A DNA stretch of 22,400 nucleotides from Sphacelaria rigidula (lineage: Eukaryota; Phaeophyceae; Sphacelariales), in assembly GCA_964200075.2 (NCBI GenBank), contig CAXNAA020000337.1:1-22400 (forward strand), in the 5' to 3' direction. Each line of letters begins with the position of its first letter. Position 1 is the stretch's first letter. Shown piece after piece: positions 16,301-21,730 of the stretch. The translations under genes and the position numbers were made by a program. The notes beneath the pieces are model-generated. The model worked only from the letters and a program-made list of their open reading frames with translations, was not told the origin of the DNA and did no database searches.

Positions 16301-18115
16301 GCAAACTGGCCGGGGTTCACAAGACACGATGATGACCCTGTGGGGCCTCATCCCCTGTTGGGAAATCGGGTCGGGTTCCTCGAAACTCTGCAGGTGAGAC
16401 GGGTGAATACGGAGAGTGTGCAAAAATGTTGACCGCAGTGGGGGAAGAAGAACCGGAAAACGCATCTGACGCGGGCAGACACCAAGCTCAATGCGCGACA
16501 CAAGCTGTGTCGATAATCTGCATATATCAAGTTCACTGTTGCAAAATTCGCTCCTTCATCTGGCTGGGTTCAGTATATGAATGCTACAGTAGATCTCGGC
16601 ACCCTCTTCCCTAGTTTTCTGGAGGCGACGTCGTGTCGTTTTTGTCTGCGTGTCGTTGGCCTGTTGGTGTGCTGCTCTTGCTGTGGACACGGGATACGCA
16701 TATTAAAGGCAGGGGCGCAAAATTTCGCCCCAATCCTTCTCTGCATCGTTCTGTTGTTGTAAGACGTTCCTCGCTACTAGAGTGAGAACCTGCCACCTAG
16801 GGCCGCCGCCACCGACGCGTGCGCAGCCTCGTCTCTTCGCGCCCTGCCGATGAAGGCAAACAAGGGCGCTAGTGGCCAGAGTCTGCGGAGTTGCCCTGGA
16901 AACCTGAAAGTTGCACCAGAGTCTCGTGTTTTTTGCGACCCGGACTGAGTTCTGGATCAGTTTTAGATCGTTCTAGTATACGGCGGCGTCGACCGATTGA
17001 GGTTTGACATGCCACGCCGCCATTGTCTCGTTTATTCACGACGAGGAACATAGGGTTTCCTCTAGTGGGTGTGGGCTACGCCATGATTTCACAGAGGGGA
17101 GGGTTTTGAATGCCTGCACCGTTGTTATCAGGCAGATGGACCTTTCCGTACTCGAGTGGCTGGCTGCACGACAAGTACGTGGTGATTTGACGGGCGATTC
17201 GATTGTTCTGATCTAAAACCCGTCCGCGGTAGCGCTGCCGCACGGGGTTTCTAGGACCGCTTGTAGATCGGATGGCGAAATTACGTGACTACGAAGTGGA
17301 CCGCCTGGACGGGGTCAGCGACCAGCGACCTTGATCAACATCTCACCATCCCGGCTCTTGCCACACCCCGTATCTCAATCGTTTCCCCGCGCAATTCACT
17401 GCAGTTCAATGCCTTACCAATGGACAGCGTCAGGTCCACCACGCACACTTTCCGGGCAATCGTGGAGTCCCTTCACAATCCTGCGGAATGCGTTCGGCGC
17501 CTGATGCCCCAGTGCGTCACCTGCTTGGAGGAAGGAGCCGGCGAGCCATTTATACAGCAAGTGCGATATCACTGCGATCTTTGTGACATGGACTGGTGAG
17601 CAAGGACCCCCTTTCCAGGCACCTACGATGGCAACGTACATTGCAACGCGGATATTGTCACTGGCCCCCACTTCTAAAACGCCGCTCTGTAGTCGAACTA
17701 TGCGTCCCCGTCCGGACACCAAGTTTTACTGCCCCACGGAAAGCGAACCCAAGATTTGTGTCGAAGTTCAAAATCATAATTTTTACATCCTTGATGCTCT
17801 TTTATAGGCTCAAAAGGCTTGAGACCGTGGTGAACCGTGTTGCTTGGTAGAACAAATCGGGGAGACCTGGATTTTCTGTTTTTGCAAACCGTTGACTGAA
17901 CGCTGTTGTACATCGTATTTGTTTGAAACGCTGCTGATCTCTGCTACAGGTGCAGCTCCCACAAACCAGAACCAGAGTTCACGGACGGGTACAAGAAAGG
18001 GAAAGGGGAAGGAAAATCGTCCAGATATCCACGTCTGTGCATCATCTATTGTCCTGATGCGCTGTGCAAGGGCCACCTAACCCCTTATACTGTTTCGACG
18101 GTAATTTCTCATTGA
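3770..18115 (+). CDS. Spliced gene for a p300/CBP-type (HAC-like) histone acetyltransferase with PHD and ZZ fingers
   Basis: About 27 exons on the + strand, roughly 1,280 codons as modelled. The 5' end is undefined. Recognised in order: a Cys-rich finger and PHD finger (exons 7-10), KAT11 catalytic domain (exons 11-26) and ZZ finger (exons 26-27). Signature stretches match p300/plant HAC proteins in the right order, for example DYIEQEL then VRVVSVDN, LVYRLVLALYVQHV then HVRLW, and GHPP. The p300 cofactor and substrate residues D1399, R1410, W1436 and Y1467 have identical counterparts, whereas S1400, T1411 and W1466 do not. The family transfers acetyl groups from acetyl-CoA to histone lysines in the nucleus and acts as a coactivator. 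No TAZ1, KIX or bromodomain could be confirmed. Introns longer than 300 bases hold no exon I can support. The family call is firm; individual borders and the N-terminus are less so. Confidence 0.85.
3990..4106 (+). CDS. Acetyltransferase gene, possible exon 2
   Basis: Opens after a GATATCAG acceptor in phase 0, matching the previous donor. It gives a helical-looking stretch (QVQLFKILRYLCALW) up to a TAG at 4107. No convincing donor is visible before that stop. A GTTATG site near 4056 would give the right phase to join exon 3, but it is weak. The 3' border is therefore open. Confidence 0.35.
4228..4290 (+). CDS. Acetyltransferase gene, exon 3
   Basis: A strong pyrimidine tract (about 4192-4227, ending CTCGCAG) precedes the exon, and a GTGAGG donor follows it. 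Only one of the three frames stays open into the next exon: phase 2 in and phase 2 out, reading SCQRDLATGWAMCNRIRGV. Two cysteines are present, but their spacing does not fit a TAZ finger. No domain assigned. Confidence 0.45.
4374..4458 (+). CDS. Acetyltransferase gene, exon 4
   Basis: Acceptor GCTACACAG, phase 2 in; 28 codons; donor CACAG/GTGTGC, phase 0 out. It contains an Arg-rich helical segment (SDAAIRGVVDFMKNSG). No domain recognised. The next intron is about 360 bases and shows nothing that must be coding. Confidence 0.5.
4820..4933 (+). CDS. Acetyltransferase gene, exon 5
   Basis: 38 codons, phase 0 at both ends, between acceptor GCGCGCAG and a strong GTGAGT donor. The sequence is helical and charged (AVESSKELRGAMDMKKKL). 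It lies where animal p300 has its bromodomain, but the Asn and Tyr bromodomain signature is not visible, so I do not call one. The intron after it is 430 bases. Confidence 0.6.
5364..5486 (+). CDS. Acetyltransferase gene, exon 6 (helix before the Cys-rich finger)
   Basis: 41 codons, phase 0 in (GACACAG acceptor) and phase 0 out (AAG/GTGCTT). FDKMEDVFSAVSSALGLC resembles the p300 helix that runs from the end of the bromodomain into the first finger cysteine (VFEQEIDPVMQSLGYC in human p300). This is weak on its own but in the expected position relative to exon 7. Confidence 0.6.
5941..6094 (+). CDS. Acetyltransferase gene, exon 7 (Cys-rich finger, first half)
   Basis: The acceptor GCTGCTACAG is preceded by a branch-like CTTAAC. 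Phase 0 in; donor GTGAGT at 6095, phase 1 out. It carries several CxxC pairs, ECPKC, CKIC and IYCDEC. IYCDECAKLF aligns with plant HAC1 IYCTPCGARI, the start of the finger that precedes the PHD. The intron after it is 463 bases. Confidence 0.8.
6558..6757 (+). CDS. Acetyltransferase gene, exon 8 (finger second half and start of PHD)
   Basis: Phase 1 in after CTGAACAG, phase 0 out at TTG/GTAAGA. LCTRCYRRR aligns with the HAC motif FCIPCYNES at nearly the expected spacing from exon 7 (about 20 residues between the cysteines against 22). LVQCSCCGDWGHL then matches WVQCDKCQAWQHQ, the first Cys pair of the PHD finger and its His. The PHD continues in exon 9. Confidence 0.85.
6995..7068 (+). CDS. 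Acetyltransferase gene, exon 9 (PHD finger, middle)
   Basis: Acceptor GATTCTCACAG, phase 0. Joining to exon 8 gives GHLFC, restoring the PHD His-x2-Cys, which no other nearby acceptor does. The exon ends CAAGGGGG/GTATTC in phase 2. The joined RKQGG then EEAPLACPKC matches the HAC stretch NDGGQAEYTCPYC. Confidence 0.75.
7386..7446 (+). CDS. Acetyltransferase gene, exon 10 (PHD finger, last Cys pair)
   Basis: Phase 2 in (GACGAGCAG), 20 codons, phase 0 out (CGAAAG/GTGAGA). ACPKCPQLD supplies the final CxxC of the PHD, as TCPYCYVID does in HAC1. Invisible to simple ORF searches because of its length. The intron after it is 483 bases. Confidence 0.8.
7930..8058 (+). CDS. Acetyltransferase gene, exon 11 (start of KAT11 domain)
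   Basis: 43 codons, phase 0 at both ends, with a strong pyrimidine tract ending CTCTGACAG and donor AAC/GTGAGT. DLKKTNLGDYIEQEL aligns with HAC1 DLPRTILSDHIEQRL, and HVRVVSVDN with VVRVVSSVDK. These are diagnostic KAT11 strands. It has no ATG, so it is missed without splicing. Confidence 0.9.
8688..8809 (+). CDS. Acetyltransferase gene, exon 12 (KAT11 strand and start of a large insertion)
   Basis: Acceptor CATATTCTCAG, phase 0; the join reads VDNNTCVLPPWLSRQV, aligning with p300 SDKTVEVKPGMKARFV. After this the sequence departs from p300 into an acidic then basic helix ending MERLRRKK. Donor GCG/GTAAGA, phase 2. The intron that follows is 2.3 kb and holds the repeat element. Confidence 0.8.
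8935..9345 (+). repeat. Degenerate 43-bp minisatellite, orientation A
   Basis: Units of 41-44 bp, each with a core like ATCTATTGACGATAACGATG followed by GGCTATCGATAG. About nine diverged copies by eye. Many carry the palindrome CTATCGATAG. Confidence 0.8.
9690..10030 (-). repeat. 43-bp minisatellite, opposite orientation
   Basis: Units such as GGCCACCAATGTCTATTGC followed by TAGTCACAATAGGATCTGCC, close to 43 bp apart, best conserved at 9830-10020. Reverse-complementing them gives the core of the orientation A units (CTATTGGTGAC), so this is the same family inverted. Confidence 0.8.
10200..10640 (+). repeat. Degenerate 43-bp minisatellite, orientation A, second block
   Basis: Copies such as ATCTATTGGTGACGGCAATG then ACTATCGATTGATGGCTCAC at 43-bp spacing, best at 10390-10510. 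Near 10570 the core appears reversed (AATTGCCATAGGCTATCGAT), so the block itself may switch orientation. Confidence 0.75.
10285..10323. repeat. (ATT)13 microsatellite
   Basis: Thirteen uninterrupted ATT triplets inside the minisatellite block of the largest intron. Confidence 0.95.
11093..11328 (+). CDS. Acetyltransferase gene, exon 13 (KAT11 insertion)
   Basis: Acceptor GAGTAGCTACAG, phase 2, matching exon 12. 78 codons of helical sequence with many Leu, Val, Arg and Lys residues (KWIVSSLQKLLHRIASG, then an acidic EDGDDDS), donor ACACAG/GTGAAC, phase 1. It has no counterpart in p300 or plant HAC proteins at this place. An overlapping frame is also open, so the frame choice rests on phase and composition. 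Confidence 0.6.
11436..11624 (+). CDS. Acetyltransferase gene, exon 14 (KAT11 core, cofactor loop)
   Basis: YYLILSVPQCRQDVSADAIH aligns with HAC1 KVVLLFQKIEGVEVCLFGMY; HLQLSGC and the following YRKMLQLSLVDN align with HVQEYGSDC and QRRVYISYLDS. The Asp of the p300 D1399-S1400 pair is kept; the Ser is replaced by Asn. The donor is a strong AGAT/GTAAGT in phase 1. The acceptor (GATCGAG, phase 1) has a poor pyrimidine tract and is the least certain border. Confidence 0.8.
11814..12024 (+). CDS. Acetyltransferase gene, exon 15 (KAT11 core with catalytic Trp and Tyr)
   Basis: The strongest single match. LVYRLVLALYVQHV aligns with p300 AVYHEILIGYLEYV, HVRLWSSPLEKDNLYFF with HIWACPPSEGDDYIF, GHPPHQ with CHPPDQ, and RLNGYY with RLQEWY. 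The Arg before VY, the Trp and the final Tyr correspond to p300 R1410, W1436 and Y1467. Acceptor CTTCAGGAG, phase 1; donor CACAG/GTGATG, phase 2. The intron after it is only 39 bases. Confidence 0.92.
12064..12119 (+). CDS. Acetyltransferase gene, exon 16 (after the 39-base intron)
   Basis: Phase 2 in after ATGTAGTCAG. VRVVTDLDKDRPSNI occupies the place of HAC1 GIVAETTNLYDHF. The frame stays open to a TAA at 12262, so the 3' border is a choice: GTGCGT at 12120 (phase 1) or GTATGA at 12124 (phase 2) are the best donors. Confidence 0.6.
12296..12320 (+). CDS. Acetyltransferase gene, tentative micro-exon before the LSYFG motif
   Basis: Acceptor GCGTTACAAG, phase 1, opens VFRKILRSL. The same frame continues as SDARLAAELAARA to a TGA at 12364-12366, then directly into the next exon. 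A 48-base intron from GTTGTC (12321) to CATGAAG (12368) would remove the TGA and keep phase 2. Alternatively this stretch is intronic and exon 16 joins 12369 directly. Confidence 0.35.
12369..12662 (+). CDS. Acetyltransferase gene, exon 17 (KAT11, LPYFxGD-like motif and following helix)
   Basis: ALSYFGDTRCPHRHLDML aligns with the family motif LPYFDGDYWPGAAEDII. It is followed by a long charged helix (TLTRLQHALKRAKNELL), the start of the variable loop of KAT11. Strong donor GTG/GTGAGA, phase 0. Upstream in the same frame is a TGA at 12364, so the true 5' border must lie after it or the stop must be spliced out. Confidence 0.7.
12994..13076 (+). CDS. Acetyltransferase gene, exon 18 (variable loop of KAT11)
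   Basis: 27 codons, phase 0 in after GTTGCTGTCCCAG, phase 2 out (TGCAG/GTGCGG). Acidic, helical (EREVDINAVLTSDEESALT). No family counterpart; it lies inside the loop that is short and lysine-rich in p300. Supported by splice signals and phase only. Confidence 0.55.
13491..13589 (+). CDS. Acetyltransferase gene, exon 19 (variable loop of KAT11)
   Basis: Acceptor CGCTTCCTTAG, phase 2; 32 codons reading TLVTTILLDGTTMAAVGAQL; donor TTCAT/GTAAGG, phase 2. The other frames are not compatible with exon 18. No domain recognised. Confidence 0.5.
13981..14189 (+). CDS. Acetyltransferase gene, exon 20 (variable loop of KAT11)
   Basis: Phase 2 in after GGGCGCTCAG, 69 codons, phase 1 out at CAAAA/GTAGGC. 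Basic, with a predicted helix (SRLLLDEIGTLQTERLQSL). The frame is open from 13895, so an earlier acceptor cannot be excluded. No family match. Confidence 0.45.
14433..14572 (+). CDS. Acetyltransferase gene, exon 21 (variable loop of KAT11)
   Basis: A strong pyrimidine tract ending ATTTGTACAG precedes it, with a branch-like CTAAC upstream. Phase 1 in. It reads ETSVQFFMDTDASLEDLKEQ, then NAPAVRNAIAFFTKA. The end at GCAAGA/GTGAAA (phase 0) fits exon 22, but the frame stays open to 14641 and other donors exist. Confidence 0.55.
14943..15080 (+). CDS. Acetyltransferase gene, exon 22 (poly-Gln segment)
   Basis: 46 codons, phase 0 at both ends (TGACCATCCAG acceptor, GGAG/GTACAG donor). Contains seven Gln in a row encoded by a pure CAG run, between VIEDAKATIGPDSGG and TGALQKLALE. 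This sits in the disordered regulatory loop of KAT11. Confidence 0.65.
15018..15038 (+). repeat. (CAG)7 microsatellite coding for poly-Gln
   Basis: Seven uninterrupted CAG triplets inside exon 22, in the Gln frame. As a pure triplet run it is expected to vary in length between strains. Confidence 0.95.
15438..15785 (+). CDS. Acetyltransferase gene, exon 23 (basic loop, then KAT11 strand)
   Basis: The longest exon, 116 codons, phase 0 at both ends. Mostly disordered: Ser, Gly and Arg rich (RGRRAVAGRRR), then acidic (DEEDAADDP). It ends with ADRLEWILLRLQ, which aligns with HAC1 MKEDFIMVHLQ, the strand that closes the regulatory loop. In p300 the matching loop is lysine-rich and self-acetylated; here Arg dominates. 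Confidence 0.8.
16187..16393 (+). CDS. Acetyltransferase gene, exon 24 (C-terminal part of KAT11)
   Basis: Strong acceptor TTGTCCTCCTCAG, phase 0; 69 codons; donor CTGCAG/GTGAGA, phase 0. DDDPVGPHPLLGNRVGFLET aligns with p300 DPDPLIPCDLMDGRDAFLTL. The preceding SLLVFERASK resembles the p300 strand VFFVIRLIAG. There is a 742-base intron after it. Confidence 0.75.
17136..17174 (+). CDS. Acetyltransferase gene, exon 25 (micro-exon)
   Basis: 13 codons (MDLSVLEWLAARQ), phase 0 at both ends, between acceptor TATCAGGCAG and a strong GTACGT donor. It fits the helix before the family motif FLSLCRENHYQYD. Skipping it would also keep frame, so it could be an alternative exon. Confidence 0.5.
17405..17595 (+). 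CDS. Acetyltransferase gene, exon 26 (end of KAT11 and first half of ZZ finger)
   Basis: Phase 0 in after a long pyrimidine-rich tract ending CACTGCAG. DSVRSTTHTFRAIVESLHNP aligns residue for residue with HAC1 [20 protein letters not shown]. CVTC (17513-17524) and YHCDLCDMD (CDLC at 17573-17584) are the first two Cys pairs of a ZZ zinc finger, as in p300 YTCNEC and WHCTVCEDYD. Donor GACTG/GTGAGC, phase 2. Confidence 0.88.
17950..18115 (+). CDS. Acetyltransferase gene, last exon as modelled (end of ZZ and C-terminus)
   Basis: Acceptor CTGCTACAG, phase 2. The join reads CDMDWCSSH, giving the next ZZ Cys one residue early and a His in place of the last Cys. A Lys/Gly-rich linker follows, then a short Cys-containing tail (RLCIIYCPDALCKGH) that could be a remnant or the start of a TAZ2-like finger. 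Stop TGA at 18113. A GTAATT donor at 18101 leaves open that the gene continues. Confidence 0.65.
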
Positions 18116-19431
18116 TAAGTACTCTAAAGGGGTGCTAGAAAATCATCACTTTTTGTCGGCGATAGGTTCGGCTGTACCTATGATCGTTTGGGGCTGAATA
18201 CCGAGTGATGAGTGTGGGCATTCTTGACGCGTGTTGCCTTTCTTCTTGTCTCTGCGTGAAGTCTGGCTTCGAAATATTTGCGCGACCGAGATCAGAGGTT
18301 TTCCCAGTGAGGTTCGGAGCGGCGCACGTACGCTCAGCAGGGTGCCGTGGCACTGTCCGGGAAGAAATGGATGCACGCCCGTCGGTATGATGCTTCTTGC
18401 ATAATTTGTGGTGGAAGCCGTTTCAAAATGGACTATCTCATTTTCCTCGCGATCGCCACAGACAGCCTTGCTTCTCACGCACAAAATACGGTGTTTATTG
18501 GGAGAGAATCCACGGGGCACGAGATAGAACCAGCGACGGCAAATGGGCAGGGCTGTGTATTGGGGCAAATACACACTTGTCAATGTCAAAACGTGACCAT
18601 TTATTGACAGTGGTCAACAAGCGACACCAGTTTACGATTATATTGATACGCATGTCAGGTCGTGACTCACCGATTGTGCGTATTCTATGGTCATTAACCG
18701 CAATGATCATTCTATCTTGTTAGTGCCATTATCTAGCCGGAATCGTGCCTCGCAGGGGCTTGGTGCAGCAACGCAATTCCCGGTGGGAGGCCAGTAGTAT
18801 GAACAACTCCCGTTTGATTTCTCACGACGACAATACTTCAGTGAACAGCATCGAACCTACGCGCTTTTGTACTACTTACATTCCCGCTGCCCCATTTTTG
18901 TCGACGATGTCCCGCTCTATGTGCGTGGAACGGTACTCTCGGGCGGTTGAAACGAGCTCAATTCGAAGAGAGGCATAACCGGTATCTTTTTCGCCTTCGA
19001 CGGCGCCTCCGGCGGGGCCCCTTTACCAGCGCCATGGGGGGGGAGTTGCCTCCGGCCGCGCCCTCGCGTGGCAGCTGCACGGACACACGCACCCAACACA
19101 TTGCTGATAATGCACTCATGAATGAAACGGATCTGCAGTACGTATATACATAACGTTGGTGAAATGGGCCGATACGATACGTAGCTGCAGAATTGAGGGG
19201 CGTGCCCCAATATGATGCCCTCCACGGGGAACTCAGGCCTAGTCTTAATGAGGAAATATCGAGGAAACCGTGCTCTTTTCCTGTGAAGACGTCGGCACGA
19301 TTACTATATCTATACTAGCCATGTATGGTAGAACCGCTTTTTTTAGTCGCTCGGGAAGCGAGCTATATCACAACTTCCAGGGGGCAGTGAGAAACAATTC
19401 TGGACACATGGGCGCCAAAATCGAACATCTG
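18116..19431. other. Region downstream of the acetyltransferase gene, no firm feature
   Basis: Open frames exist on both strands (for example 18146-18589 on the minus strand), but none shows clear splice support or a recognised family. A GC-rich tract lies at about 18998-19065. I see no clear polyadenylation signal or RNA gene. Confidence 0.4.
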
Positions 19432-19635
19432 GAAGGGCAGGTCGAGTAAAGTATACTCAATCGCGGGGTATTTCGAAAGGCGTATTTGAGGTACTTAAAT
19501 TAGGGTAGAGTGTTACGAGTCGTACCCAAGAAAAAACTGGAAAGCGATGCCTAAAACCCTCCCCCCAACTTGTGTACTTCAAGTACGACTTTCAAAATAT
19601 CCCGCAACTGAGTATACTCTACTCGACCTGCCCTT
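19432..19635. repeat. Imperfect inverted repeat with arms of about 74 bp
   Basis: Left arm 19432-19505 and right arm 19563-19635. The best part pairs AGGGCAGGTCGAGTA and AGTATACTCA of the left arm with TGAGTATACT and TACTCGACCTGCCCT of the right. Mismatches are scattered and mostly transitions. The spacer is about 57 bases. It could be a foldback element or the template of a hairpin RNA. No coding gene overlaps that I can support. Confidence 0.85.
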
Positions 19636-20276
19636 GAAAATTTGCGTTTTTGACGGGGGTGGAGGGGGAGGGGAGAGACACACAGTCGTGTGTCACCTGG
19701 TGTATTGCCGAAGCGTTGGTGAATGCGGTCAGCTGCTGTGGACAACAGTAGATGTCCTTATATATACAGTAGTGGGCGGTCTAACTATTCAGGGGTATTT
19801 TGGGGTTTTCCTCGCGTACTACTTTTCGATAGAACTCGAAATTTCCAGCGTCCGTAAATTTTGGTACAATGAATATATCATCCTTGAAACACAGTGCTCA
19901 AGCCAGTGCCAGTTGGTGTCATCGGTCGATACGAGTAAATACCCCGTTTATCAGGAGTGTGTGATTGACCGTGAAACATGGCTTTTCGGCTCTAGTGCAA
20001 TGAGTATGTAGAATTTCGAAAATAATGAAACTGTATATTGTCCACAAATATGATCGGGACAGGCTCGTTCGACCGAGAATATCGAAGAGTAAGAATCTGG
20101 GCTGAAACGTGGCAGGACCTCCGATGACCGGTCAGCCCGTAAGTCACTACGCATTGAGTGCAGATGATTGTGTTTTCTTGGAATGTGGAGCGGATACAAA
20201 TATCTTCAGATCCCCAATGTGATAAGCGGTGGCAAGCGAAATGAGGCCAAGAAAATCGCCAATCACGAAAAACTCA
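19636..20276. other. Spacer between inverted repeat and AT-rich array, no firm gene
   Basis: A 154-codon + strand frame (19547-20011) begins within the loop of the inverted repeat and reads through its right arm. It has a hydrophobic middle but no recognised motif. On the minus strand 20040-20160 reads plausibly (DLRADRSSEVLPRFSPDSYS) but without convincing borders. The sequence TATTGTCC at 20037-20044 is an inverted copy of the repeat-element end motif. Confidence 0.35.
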
Positions 20277-20342
20277 ACACCCTGGACAATACAGTTTGTG
20301 ATATATATTGCTCGCTCAATATGTCGACGCGTCGGATGCTCA

Positions 20343-20366
20343 ATATATATATATATATATATATAT
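20343..20366. repeat. (AT)12 microsatellite
   Basis: Twelve AT dinucleotides grown out of the CAATATATATTG core of one minisatellite unit. Confidence 0.95.
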
Positions 20367-20401
20367 TGGGCGAGCAATATGATGGCAAGAGAGACAAGTC
20401 G

Positions 20402-20425
20402 ATATATATATATATATATATATAT
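20402..20425. repeat. (AT)12 microsatellite, second copy
   Basis: Again twelve AT dinucleotides, in the neighbouring unit 59 bases further on. Equal length in adjacent units suggests either recent unit duplication or parallel expansion. Confidence 0.95.
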
Positions 20426-20919
20426 TGTGTCATCAGTATGTCAAGACTCGCGGTGTGCAATATATATCGACCGAACAATATCTTACGACACGCGCCACCT
20501 CAGTATATATTAGCCGAGTAATATGTTGGTGCGGCAAGGCACCAATATATATTTGTCGAGTAATATATTGGCTGCCACACGAGGTCAATATATATGTACA
20601 TGTATCATTTACCTTTTCCCACCCGTTTTGCCGAGTTTCCTCAGGCGGCACGGTATGTTATCCCACCCTTTTTTTTGCAGTGCCGAAGAAGGTGCAGCGC
20701 TACATTACCTTTCAGGTTTTGGGTGTCATCTGATACCTATGGCGCGTGTTCTGGCCATCGAAAGTCGCCCACACTGGCTCTTTTTCGCGAGGTGTCGATC
20801 GCGAACCACAAAAGCCTCTTCGAACGATGAAAAACTTCAAACAGGAACCTAAACGACAAAAGCCTGTTCATGGCGGGGTAGTTCTTTGCGTTTTCGTTGA
20901 TTCAGAAGCACGAAGACAG

Positions 20920-21290
20920 CGGTCAAATATATATCTTGGCTACACAATAGCGATGCGATGAGCGTGTGCAATACATATTGGGAAAACAACATTCTTGCAT
21001 ATTTTTTTGCTGAATATATATCGTGACAACAATATGTTATGCATCGCTCCGACTCAATATATATTGATACTTCAATATATACACGGCTGGCATGCACAAT
21101 ATATATTGAATGTTCTGTTCCCGGAGCAAAAACGTGTCCAATATGTACTGCCATGCAATACTCTGTGATCATGACCCGAGAAGTATATATTGCTGCTTCA
21201 ATGTCTCCGAGGGCATCTGAACATAATATATAGTGAAAGGTCGATATTCGCACTGTCTTCAATATAAAGTAGATTGATATCATATTAGAA
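20920..21290. repeat. AT-rich minisatellite, second degenerate block
   Basis: Cores such as CAATATATATTG, CAATACATATTG and CAATATGTACTG recur at irregular intervals of roughly 35-50 bases. More diverged than the first block, with the unit frame between cores mostly lost. No long open frame here is believable as coding. Confidence 0.65.
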
Positions 21291-21487
21291 CATATTGTAT
21301 TTCCCAAGGTATAAGCAACACAGCACCAGTAACCAGAGGGTACCAAAAGGCGCATATCGACCCGCGTTTTCTGCCGTCGTACAGTTTAGCCACGATATGT
21401 TACGTTCTGTGAAGAGTATGGGCGGCACCGCACCACTGGCCAGATAGGTATCAGAAAATATTTACACTGGGTCGCCTCTTCTGTCAC

Positions 21488-21730
21488 CATATTTTCCGGC
21501 CAATACAAACTCTTTCGACAACTCTCCGTAGCCACAGACGAGAACTTCTGCGGCTCCCTTTCATGCAGGTTTTCCCTATCCGCACGGGCTCCGGCATCCA
21601 TGGCGTCTGGACCCTTTTTAAAGCGTACACCATACTTGAAATATCGCATGGCCTTTGGGGTTGGTGGGACTTTGCAGAGCCGATGTCCCTGCAGAATATC
21701 GATGTTGGCGATTGCCGCCGTCTTGACGCC
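21488..21730 (-). CDS. Right - strand gene, exon c
   Basis: 81 codons, phase 0 at both ends, donor ATG/GTGACA. It reads GVKTAAIANIDILQGHRLCK, then AMRYFKYGVRFKKGPDAMDA and EPQKFSSVATESCRKSLYWP. Strong protein-like composition in this frame only. No family recognised. Downstream exons toward lower coordinates were not found, perhaps because the repeat arrays intervene. Confidence 0.55.

Larger units (their letters stand above)
20277..20610. repeat. AT-rich 42-43 bp minisatellite, first block
   Basis: Starts with ACACCCTGGACAATACAG, the same end motif as the intron element. Units follow, such as CACCAATATATATTTGTCGA then GTAATATATTGGCTGCC. The frame GGC.ACCAAT...TATT...GGCTGCCAC matches the intron family GGCCACCAATGTCTATTG...TCTGCCAC, so the two loci appear related. 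Confidence 0.75.

Noticed and set aside
18347-18440. Possible TAZ2-like segment (MHARRYDASCIICGG)
   Set aside because: Resembles the TAZ motif HA..C only loosely, Cys spacing is wrong, and no splice link in phase to exon 27 was found.
18146-18589. 147-codon minus-strand open frame
   Set aside because: No recognised motif, no clear splice borders, and the opposite strand is about as open; left as undetermined.
19547-20011. 154-codon open frame starting with ATG
   Set aside because: Begins in the loop and runs through one arm of the inverted repeat, and shows no recognised motif; too weak to call a gene in an intron-rich genome.
20849-21355. 168-codon minus-strand open frame
   Set aside because: Produced by AT-rich tandem repeats, giving runs of Ile and Tyr; no protein-like character outside them.
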